A stretch of DNA of 64,000 bases from NCBI RefSeq assembly GCF_035961655.1, contig NZ_CP108393.1, forward strand, positions 7,339,501 to 7,403,500, read 5' to 3'. The stretch comes from Streptomyces sp. NBC_01317. Its GTDB lineage: Bacteria; Actinomycetota; Actinomycetes; Streptomycetales; Streptomycetaceae. A program made the position numbers and the translations under genes. The notes under the pieces were generated by a model, which worked only from the letters and a program-made list of their open reading frames with translations, searched no databases and was not told the origin of the DNA. Shown here one piece after another: positions 11,635 through 18,560 of the stretch (positions within the stretch are counted from its first letter, which is position 1; every line of letters begins with the position of its first letter).

Positions 11635-12681
11635 TCAGGGCCGGTGCGCGCCGGGTGCGGTGTAGGTGAGGTGGGCGGGATCGAGCGCCCGCAGGAAGTC
11701 CGGGGCGTCGAAGAGTTCTCCCGCGGCGGCCACCCCCACCCGGCGGGCCCGGCCGTCGAGGATCCGTACCGCCGCCTCCACCACCAGGGGCGCGGTGACC
11801 GCGTAGATGTCACGGCCGGACGCCGTCGCGCGGCGCTCCTCCCCGGCCCGGCGTGCGACCACGTCGACCACGAAGGTCTGCGCCGAGCGTCCGGAGCTGT
11901 CGGCCGCCGTGGGCGGGGGAGTGCCGGGATCGCCCAGGTCGCGCAGGGGCGCGCGGTTGATACGGACGCGGATTTCGGGCACCCGCAGGTGGCGGGAGAG
12001 GGTGACCTGGTCGGCGGTGGACAGCTCGGTGACCTCCTGGACGCCCAGCGGGTGCGGGAACGGCCAGGTCTCCGTCCGTGACGGGCCTTCGGGCGGCGCG
12101 GGCGGCGGGGTGAGGCGGTTGCCGGTGAAGACCAGGTGGCGGCCCGCGTTGCGCCGTACGGTCGCGCGGGTGCCCCGGGTCGGCAGCCAGCTGTCGAGGG
12201 CGATCGCGATCGTGACGTCGTCCGCGTCCGGCCAGTCGCCCGTCGCCGCGCAGGCCAGCAGGTCGCCGAGCCCGCCGTAGAACGCCACCGACGGGGCGAC
12301 CACCACCCCGGCCTCGCGGGCCCGCAGGGCGTACCGCTCGAACGTCTCCAGCGCGACGGCCTGCTCCGCGGCCACGTCCAGGTAGGGGATGCGAGCCCGC
12401 AGCGCCGCGTCGATCACGGGGGCCGCGGTGTCGGCGAAGGGCCCCGCGCAGTTGATGACCGCCGCCGCGACCGACAGGGCGCGGTCCAAGGACGCGGGAT
12501 CCGCGAGCGACGCGACGTGGGTCTCCGCTCCCGGGTGCGCCTCGGCGGCGGAGCGCAGCCTGGTGGTATCCCGGCCGACGAGGACGGGGGTGAGGCCGCG
12601 GCGGCGCAGTTCGGCGAGGACGAAGGCGGCGGTGTGTCCGTAGGCGCCGATGACCGCGACTGCCCGCTGTTGTCTGTTCAT
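11635..12681 (-). CDS. Saccharopine dehydrogenase-like NAD(P)-binding protein
   Basis: 348 residues from the ATG at 12681. The N-terminus holds a Rossmann fold with an AVIGAYGHTA glycine motif, where the usual GATG pattern is changed, followed by 'VINCAGPFADTA' and 'YLDVAAEQ', typical of the saccharopine-dehydrogenase-like reductase superfamily (trans-acting enoyl reductase type). The rest is a C-terminal substrate domain. It probably reduces an unknown metabolite with NADPH. Longer upstream extension in frame was rejected because it overlaps the divergent gene's coding sequence. It is divergent from the GlxA-type regulator with only about 50 bases between, so that regulator may control it. 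Confidence 0.8.
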   Translation of the reverse strand: MNRQQRAVAVIGAYGHTAAFVLAELRRRGLTPVLVGRDTTRLRSAAEAHPGAETHVASLADPASLDRALSVAAAVINCAGPFADTAAPVIDAALRARIPYLDVAAEQAVALETFERYALRAREAGVVVAPSVAFYGGLGDLLACAATGDWPDADDVTIAIALDSWLPTRGTRATVRRNAGRHLVFTGNRLTPPPAPPEGPSRTETWPFPHPLGVQEVTELSTADQVTLSRHLRVPEIRVRINRAPLRDLGDPGTPPPTAADSSGRSAQTFVVDVVARRAGEERRATASGRDIYAVTAPLVVEAAVRILDGRARRVGVAAAGELFDAPDFLRALDPAHLTYTAPGAHRP

Positions 12682-12733
12682 TCGGCCAGGATCACGGCCG
12701 GGGGTGGCGGCTACGAGTGGCTGGAACGACGAG

Positions 12734-13729
12734 ATGCGTACACTTTCGGACATGACCTCTGTGGTGCTGGCGCTGTACGACGGGGCCCTGTTGTTCGAAG
12801 CCGCCGCGGCCTGCGAGGTGTTCGGCGTCGACCGGGGCCTGGCCGAGCCGTGGTACGACTTCCGCGTCTGCGGGCCCCGGCAGGCGCGGCTCGGCGGCTG
12901 GCTGCGCGTCGACACCCCGCACGGGTACGACGCCCTGGCGGACGCGGACACCGTCATTGTGGCGGCCTGCGGTGACGTCGAGGCCGACCTGCCGGGCGAG
13001 TTGGTGGACGCCGTGCGCGCGGCGCACGAGCGGGGCGCCCGGGTCGTGTCGCTGTGCACCGGGGCGTTCGTCCTGGCCGCCGCCGGAGTGCTGGACGGCC
13101 GCCGCGCCACCACCCACTGGGAGCACGCCGCCGCACTCGCCGCGCGCCACCCCCGGGTCCGTGTCGACCCGGACGTCCTCTACGTCGACGAGGGTACGGT
13201 CCTCACCTCGGCCGGCAAGGCCGCCGGGATGGACCTGTGCCTGCACCTCGTCACCCTCGACCACGGCGCGGCGGTCGCCAACGCGCTGGCGCGCCGCCTG
13301 GTGGTGCCCGCCCGGCGCGCGGGCGGCCAGGCCCAGTTCGTCGCCGTACCGGTCCCCGCCGACACCGGCCACGCGCTCGCCGACCTGCTGGACTGGGCGA
13401 GCGCGCGGCTGCACCGGCCGCTGACCGTGCCCGACCTGGCCCGCCGGGCGAACATGAGCACCCGCAACCTGACCCGCCGCTTCACCGCCGCCACCGGTGT
13501 CACCCCCCTGCGCTGGCTGCACACCCAGCGCGTCCACCGCGCCCAGGAACTCCTCGAAACCACCGACGACAGCGTCGAACTCATCGCCGCCCGCACGGGC
13601 ATGGGGACCGCCGCGACGCTGCGCCGGCACTTCCACCGCGCCCTCGGTGTGCCCCCGGACACCTACCGGAGCACCTTCCGCACCCACCGGACCTCCGTGG
13701 TGCGCCAAGGCGACCCACCGGGCTTGTAG
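12734..13729 (+). CDS. GlxA-family regulator (DJ-1/PfpI domain plus AraC HTH)
   Basis: 331 residues from the ATG at 12734 (GGA eight bases upstream); the ATG at 12752 is possible. Residues about 8-180 form a DJ-1/PfpI-like class I glutamine-amidotransferase fold, with 'VVSLCTGAFVLAAAG' as nucleophile-elbow region and 'ATTHWEH' behind it. Residues about 220-325 are an AraC-type double HTH (LARRANMSTRNLTRRF and AARTGMGTAATLRRHF). These proteins act as transcription regulators; the PfpI part is thought to sense a ligand. Divergent from the reductase gene, its probable target. The 232 bases that follow to the next gene show nothing else. Confidence 0.9.
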   Translation: MRTLSDMTSVVLALYDGALLFEAAAACEVFGVDRGLAEPWYDFRVCGPRQARLGGWLRVDTPHGYDALADADTVIVAACGDVEADLPGELVDAVRAAHERGARVVSLCTGAFVLAAAGVLDGRRATTHWEHAAALAARHPRVRVDPDVLYVDEGTVLTSAGKAAGMDLCLHLVTLDHGAAVANALARRLVVPARRAGGQAQFVAVPVPADTGHALADLLDWASARLHRPLTVPDLARRANMSTRNLTRRFTAATGVTPLRWLHTQRVHRAQELLETTDDSVELIAARTGMGTAATLRRHFHRALGVPPDTYRSTFRTHRTSVVRQGDPPGL

Positions 13730-13961
13730 GGCAACTTGTCGGCGCGCAGAGCGCACTGCCCCAACTCGTACGGCGGGACGGCCTCGTCGGGGCCAACGCC
13801 GCCCCGAGCAATCCCGGCTCCCCGATCGTCAACACCATGTGGACACGCGAGGCGCGGTGCGGGCGTAAGGGAGATGCGGTGAGGTGAGGCACGTGCCAAG
13901 CTGACGGACTCGGCCGCCCTTCTCTCTCCTTCCGCAACTCCGTCGAACATGGGAGCGTCCA

Positions 13962-14579
13962 ATGATCCCCCCACGGCTGGTTCCTCTGCTGGAACAATTC
14001 GACTTCGCGTGCGAGCGCCTGGCCGGCCGTCTGGCGGGGCCCGTCATGGACAGCGGCGACGGCGCGCAGACCGAGGTCGGACCGCTGACGGACGCGGAGT
14101 ACCTCTGGGAGCCGGTGCCCGACTGCTGGTCGGTCCGGCGGCGCACGGACGGCCCGGGCGCACGCGCGACCCTCCTGGCGGGCCAGGGCGAGTGGGGGCG
14201 CGACGCCGCGCCGTACCCCCACCCCTGGCCCCCGCCGTTCACCACCCTCGCCTGGCGGCTGAGCCACCTCAGCGAGATGCTGACGCTCCGCGCCGACCAC
14301 ACGGCCGGCCGCCACGTGCTGACCCGCGACGACCACCCCGTCCCCGGCGACGCGGCGAGCGCGGTCGCGGCCTTCGAGGAGGGCGCGGCGGCCTGGCGGA
14401 AGGCACTCTCGGCGGCGGACGATGCCGCGCTCGACGCCGTGGGGTACTGCACCTACCCGCACGGCAGCGACGCCGAGGAGCCTTTTGTCGACATCGTGTG
14501 GTGGGTCAACCAGGAAGTGCTCCACCACGGAGCCGAAATCGCCCTGCTCCGCGACCTGTACCGCTCAGGTCGGCACTGA
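13962..14579 (+). CDS. DinB-superfamily protein
   Basis: 205 residues. A four-helix DinB/YfiT-like bundle is suggested by 'WEPVPDCWSVRRR', the 'WRLSHLSEMLTLRADHT' helix and the C-terminal 'WWVNQEVLHHGAEIALLRDLY' helix, whose histidines are the usual metal ligands. The family includes mycothiol-, bacillithiol- and glutathione-dependent thiol transferases as well as proteins of unknown role; a mycothiol link is plausible in an actinobacterium. ATG preceded by GGAG-like sequence at 13950-13955. Immediately after its stop codon, in the same frame, a different broken gene begins. Confidence 0.85.
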   Translation: MIPPRLVPLLEQFDFACERLAGRLAGPVMDSGDGAQTEVGPLTDAEYLWEPVPDCWSVRRRTDGPGARATLLAGQGEWGRDAAPYPHPWPPPFTTLAWRLSHLSEMLTLRADHTAGRHVLTRDDHPVPGDAASAVAAFEEGAAAWRKALSAADDAALDAVGYCTYPHGSDAEEPFVDIVWWVNQEVLHHGAEIALLRDLYRSGRH

Positions 14580-16223
14580 CCCGCCGCCGACGACCTCGGC
14601 CACTTCCCGCTCGCGCTCTCCCGGGCGGCGGCCGTCCTCATCGACACCGGCATGCCGCTGACGACGTACCGCCGGCTGTTCGACGACCGGCGGGAAACCC
14701 TGTCCGACCTGCTGCCGGCGACCTCCCCGGCCGACGAACACACCGACACGGTGGAGACCGCCTGGAAGCCGGCCCTGGACCGGGCGGAGGCCTTCGCACC
14801 GGCCCGAAGTGCCAGGGCGGCGCTCGAACTTGTGTCGATGCTCGCCCCGGACGGCATCCCGGAGGCGGTGCTGCACACGACGGCGGCCCGGGGCTGGATC
14901 GAAGCGGCCATGACCGCCCACGGGGACGGCGCGCACCAGGACAGCTCCCACCGGAACACCGACCCCCACCCCCGTTCCGCCGAACGCGCCGTCCTCCTCG
15001 CCCTGCGCGCCCTGCACCGCCTCAGCCTGATCACCCACGAAGGCACCCACGCACCGTCCCGCACCCCCGCCTCGGTCGAGGTACACGCCTTGGTGCAGCG
15101 CGCGACGCGCGAGACCGTACCCGCCCCCGCCCTGCCCGCCCTCGCGGTCGCCGCCGCCGCCGACGCGATCGAGGAACTCTGGTCGGGCACAGCGGAGTCC
15201 CCGCACGGGCCCGACACCGAGGCCGCCCTCTACCGCGGTGTGGAGTCCCTGCGCCGGACCGCGCCCGGCGGTCTGCTCCGGGACGGGCGCAGGCACCCGG
15301 TCCTGCGCCGCGTCGGCCCGTACCTCGCCGAACTCGGCCGCTACGCGGCGGAACGCGACGTCTCCCGGGAGCTGCTCGCCCAGGCCCGCGCCACACTCGG
15401 CGACGGACACCGCGACGTCCTCGTCCTGCGCGGCCAGGTCGCCCGCGCCACCGGCGAGTCGGGAGAGGCGGCGACCGCGCTCGCCTCCCTGGTGGAGATC
15501 CGGCGGGAGGCCGAAAGGACCCTGGGACCCTCGGACCCCGACACCCTGACCGTACGGCTCCACGAGACACGCTTCCGCATGGAGGCGGGCGCGGTGGCCG
15601 ACGCCCTGGACCACTTCACCGCACTCGCCGACCGGGCGGCCACCGTGCTCGGCGCGGACCACTCCCTGGTGACCGACGCGCGGCGGAACGCCGCGCTCTG
15701 CCGCAGCCTGACCGGGGACGCCGGCGGCGCGCGGGACGCCTGCGCCGCGATCGCCACCGCCGTGGAGCGGCAGTTCGGCCCCGGCCACCCGGTGACCCTG
15801 AGCGTCCTCACCGATCTGGGGCGGCACGAGGGCGAGGCGGGCGACCCGCGCGAAGCGGTCGCCACGTACGTCCGGGCGGTGGCCGGGCTGGAGGCAGCGG
15901 TGGGCCGCCTCCACCGGGACACTTTGATCGCCCGCCACAACCTCGCGTACTGGCGCGGCCTTTCGGGGGACACGGCCGCCGCCGCGACCGAACTGGCCCT
16001 CCTTCGCCCGACTGTTGACGAGGTGCTGGGCCCCGACCACCCGCGCGCCCTGCGCACCCGCCAACAGCAGGCCGAAGTCCCGGCACTCGCCGGCGACCAC
16101 ACCGGGTCCGCCGCGCTCCTCACCACCCTGCTGACCGACATGACCCGCGTCCACGGCGAGGACCACCCCCGCACCCGCGAGGTCGCGACGGCACTGGAGC
16201 ACGCGGAAGGCCCCGGACCCTGA
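14580..16223 (+). pseudogene. Headless NB-ARC/TPR protein remnant fused directly behind dinB
   Basis: In the same frame as dinB, homology resumes in the first codons after its stop. The peptide DLGHFPLALSRAAAVL, followed by TGMPLTTYRRLF, is the end of an NB-ARC ATPase domain as found in actinobacterial NB-ARC-tetratricopeptide proteins (LGDLPLAL...YL). The rest (523 codons from the ATG at 14652) is a helical linker and at least six TPR-like repeats of about 42 residues. P-loop and upstream parts are absent, so the gene is a 3' remnant joined by deletion. The frame is still open for 1.6 kb and codon use is normal, so the loss is recent or the fragment is expressed by readthrough or reinitiation. 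Its stop lies in the loop of a strong hairpin. Confidence 0.75.
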
Positions 16224-16242
16224 GCGGGTCCGGAGCCTTCGG
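16204..16242. terminator. Strong bidirectional hairpin terminator
   Basis: A 17-base arm (16204-16220) pairs with 16226-16242 in 15 of 17 positions around a five-base loop. The loop contains the TGA of the TPR remnant. The left strand ends rightward transcription of that remnant; the right strand begins one base past the 3' end of the tRNA and would end its leftward transcription. There is no U-tract, as usual in streptomycetes. Confidence 0.7.
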
Positions 16243-16315
16243 TGGAGCGCTGGGCAGGCCTTGCACCTGCATTTCCCCGCAGGAAGCGGGGCGTCTTTCC
16301 TTGGACCACCAACGC
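16243..16315 (-). tRNA. tRNA-Gly (anticodon UCC), unusual T-loop
   Basis: 73 bases with encoded CCA. The acceptor stem is GCGTTGG/CCAGCGC with one G-U pair. The D-arm stem is GTC/GAC, the anticodon stem CCCCG/CGGGG with loop CTTCCTG (anticodon TCC), and the T-stem GCAGG/CCTGC. Glycine identity elements are present: G1-C72, C2-G71, C35, C36 and discriminator U73. Odd points are the T-loop TGCAAGG, which has G where tRNAs have psi55, and U at position 37 instead of a purine. In staphylococci glycine tRNAs with a GUGC T-arm serve cell-wall bridge synthesis, so a non-translational role is possible. Convergent with the TPR remnant, downstream of zwf. Confidence 0.88.
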
Positions 16316-16356
16316 GAGTCTTGCGATCCGGTGTGTCGGCGGCAAGCTCAAGATCG

Positions 16357-16384
16357 ACTGTAGCGCACACCGCGCGCGCCTCAA
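16357..16384 (-). promoter_or_regulatory. Promoter for the tRNA-Gly gene
   Basis: On the minus strand TTGAGG (16384-16379) and TACAGT (16362-16357) are separated by 16 bases, fitting a housekeeping sigma-70 promoter. Transcription would begin near 16350, about 35 bases ahead of the mature tRNA 5' end. It lies in the gap behind zwf, so the tRNA need not depend on zwf readthrough. Confidence 0.5.
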
Positions 16385-16406
16385 AACCGGACCGCGAGAG
16401 CGGGTC

Positions 16407-17831
16407 TCAGCGGGCCGGGCCCGTCCAGGGCTCGCGCCACGAGGGATGGCCGCGTACGAGCCTCTTCGCCTCCTCCGGGCCCCACGATCCCGGCCGGTAC
16501 GGATGCACCTCGGGCGGGTTGTCGAGCAGCGGCTGCACGATCCGCCAGGACTCCTCGACGCTGTCCTCGCGCGTGAACAGCCGGTGATCGCCCGTCAGAG
16601 CGGTGTGCAGCAGCCGCTCGTACGGCTCGAAGGGCTCACCGACATCCGGGGCGAACGAGGCGCTGAGGTTGATCGGCTGCCAGGACTCGTCGTCGCCCTG
16701 CCCGACCAGCTGGACCCGCAGACCGGGATCGGGGTCGATACGGAGCACGATCTGGTTCTGCTCCGCCTGCGTCGGCGCGGGAAGGCAGGCCAGCCGCGGC
16801 GCGCGGCGCAGCAGGAGCCGTACCTCCGTCGCCCGCAGCGGCAGCTTCTTCCCCGCCCGCAGGAAGAACGGGACGTCGGCCCACCGCCAGTTCTCCACCT
16901 CCAGGCGCAGAGCGGTGAACGTCTCGGTGGTGGAGCCCGCCGACACCCCGGGAACGTCCGCGTACCCCTCGTACTGGCCCCGGACGCAGTGCTCCGGATC
17001 GGCCGCACGCACGACGCTGAGGATCTCGGCCTTCTTGTCGCGCACGCTGTCCGCGTCGGAGCGGGTCGGCGGATCCATCGTGACCAGCGCCAGCACCTGG
17101 AGGAGATGATTCTGTACGACGTCACGGAGCGCGCCCACGGAGTCGTAGAACTTCCCGCGGTCCTCGACGCCGAAGTCCTCCGCCATGGTGATCTGGACGG
17201 CCGACACGCTGTTCCGGTCCCACAGGCCGGCCAGCGCCGGATTCGCGAACCGCAGGTACTCCAGCTCGATGACCGGTTCCTTGCCGAGGAAGTGGTCGAC
17301 CCGCAGCAGCTGGTCCTCGTCCAGCACCGCGCGCAGCCGCGCGTTGAGCTGACGCGCGGACTCCAGGTCGTTCCCGAAGGGCTTCTCCACCGCGACGCAG
17401 GCGTTCGCCAGGATGTCCGCCTTGCCGAGCCGCTCGACGATGGGCGCGAACAGCGACGGGGGCATCTCCAGGTAGAACAGGGGGCGGTGTCCCGGCCCGA
17501 TCTCCCCCGCCAGCCGGTCGTAGAGCGAGTCGTCCATGACATCGCCGGGCAGATACGTCAGCCGCCCGGCGAACCGCTGGAAGACCGCGTCCTCCACCGG
17601 CTCCCCGGTGGCGGCGATCGCGTCGCGCGCGTACGCCGCGAGCTGCGCGGTACTCATGTCCGTGGACGCCACCCCGATGATGCGGCAGTCGAGCAGGCCC
17701 CGCCGCTCCAGACGGTAGAGGGACCGGAGCGTCATCTTGCGGCCGAGGTCCCCGGTGATACCGAAGATGACCAGCGTGTCCAGCGCGCTGGTAGGGTCCG
17801 TCGTCGTCCGTGCGTCGTCGGTCTTCGCCAT
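16407..17831 (-). CDS. zwf: Glucose-6-phosphate 1-dehydrogenase
   Basis: 474 residues from the ATG at 17831, preceded by AAGGTG. Catalyses NADP-dependent oxidation of glucose-6-phosphate, the entry to the oxidative pentose phosphate pathway. The coenzyme motif GITGDLGRKM lies at about residues 23-32 and the substrate/catalytic motif RVDHFLGKEP near 175-185; EKPFG is also present. Length fits the family. It stands alone here rather than in the usual tkt-tal-zwf-opcA cluster, so it is probably a second zwf copy. The gap of 148 bases to the divergent GNAT gene holds its promoter. Confidence 0.95.
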   Translation of the reverse strand: MAKTDDARTTTDPTSALDTLVIFGITGDLGRKMTLRSLYRLERRGLLDCRIIGVASTDMSTAQLAAYARDAIAATGEPVEDAVFQRFAGRLTYLPGDVMDDSLYDRLAGEIGPGHRPLFYLEMPPSLFAPIVERLGKADILANACVAVEKPFGNDLESARQLNARLRAVLDEDQLLRVDHFLGKEPVIELEYLRFANPALAGLWDRNSVSAVQITMAEDFGVEDRGKFYDSVGALRDVVQNHLLQVLALVTMDPPTRSDADSVRDKKAEILSVVRAADPEHCVRGQYEGYADVPGVSAGSTTETFTALRLEVENWRWADVPFFLRAGKKLPLRATEVRLLLRRAPRLACLPAPTQAEQNQIVLRIDPDPGLRVQLVGQGDDESWQPINLSASFAPDVGEPFEPYERLLHTALTGDHRLFTREDSVEESWRIVQPLLDNPPEVHPYRPGSWGPEEAKRLVRGHPSWREPWTGPAR

Positions 17832-17966
17832 GTCGCACCTTCCCTCACCGGCCCTCACCGGCAACAAGGCATGGTGTGGGTGGGTATGTCGCTCGATTCA
17901 CTCTAGGTGTGATCTCCGGCCCGTGCCCGTCCGAGGGGTGGCTCACCGGGCGGAAATGCATAGAAG

Positions 17967-17972
17967 TACAAT
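17967..17972 (+). promoter_or_regulatory. -10 box of a probable leaderless promoter for the GNAT gene
   Basis: TACAAT at 17967-17972 lies seven bases before the ATG at 17980. Normal spacing puts the transcript start on or next to the start codon, and no ribosome site is present. Leaderless mRNAs are common in streptomycetes. The -35 region is weak. Confidence 0.45.
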
Positions 17973-17979
17973 CACCTGC

Positions 17980-18495
17980 ATGGATATGCGCACTGTCTCC
18001 TTCGGTCACCCCGACGCCGTCCGGCTCAACGATCGCGTGCAGCTCGAATACGGCGAGCGGTACGGCGACGAAGGCGACGTCACCCCTCTCGCGCCGGACA
18101 TGTTCGACCCGCCGCGCGGCCGGTACCTGATCGTCTACGACGACCTGGGCGTCCCGGTGGCCACCGGCGGCTGGCGCAGCCAGGAGAAGAACGAGGACGG
18201 GTACGCGGACGGGGACGCGGAGATCAAGCGCATGTACGTGACCCCGGAGGTGCGCGGGCGTGGTCTGGCCCGGCTGATCCTGGCCGCCCTGGAGGACGAT
18301 GCGCGGGCCGCGGGCCGTATCCGGATGGTGCTGGAGACCGGCACCAAGCAGCCCGAGGCGCTGTCCCTCTACGCGTCCAGCGGCTACGAACCGTGCGCCA
18401 AGTTCGGCCACTACCGTTTCCACGAACTGAGCCTCTGTTACGCCAAGCCGCTGACGGTCCCGCCCGTCGCCGGGACGCCGGACTCTCTCCTCTAA
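17980..18495 (+). CDS. GNAT-family N-acetyltransferase
   Basis: 171 residues from the ATG at 17980 (ATG at 17986 also possible). The acetyl-CoA-binding motif A is clear: IKRMYVTPEVRGRGLARLIL (about residues 85-105), followed by 'LETGTKQPEALSLYASSGY', a classic motif B. The N-terminal part has 'YLIVYDDLGVPVATGGWR'. It transfers an acetyl group from acetyl-CoA to an amine; substrate unknown. Reads away from zwf and ends 66 bases before the kinase start, with tandem GATGTGACT repeats in between. Confidence 0.9.
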   Translation: MDMRTVSFGHPDAVRLNDRVQLEYGERYGDEGDVTPLAPDMFDPPRGRYLIVYDDLGVPVATGGWRSQEKNEDGYADGDAEIKRMYVTPEVRGRGLARLILAALEDDARAAGRIRMVLETGTKQPEALSLYASSGYEPCAKFGHYRFHELSLCYAKPLTVPPVAGTPDSLL

Positions 18496-18560
18496 GGTGT
18501 GGTCGCACGGGTCGCGCCGATGTGACTGATGTGACTGATGTGGTGGGGGAGCTGGGGCCG

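Noticed and set aside
11635..13113. N-terminal extension of the saccharopine dehydrogenase-like gene to 13113
   Set aside because: The first 144 codons overlap the GlxA-type gene in antisense and show no homology; the Rossmann fold begins at the ATG at 12681.
16281..16295. CCCCGC-AGGAA-GCGGGG as a simple terminator hairpin
   Set aside because: It is the anticodon arm of the tRNA-Gly read on the minus strand; acceptor, D- and T-arms also fold.
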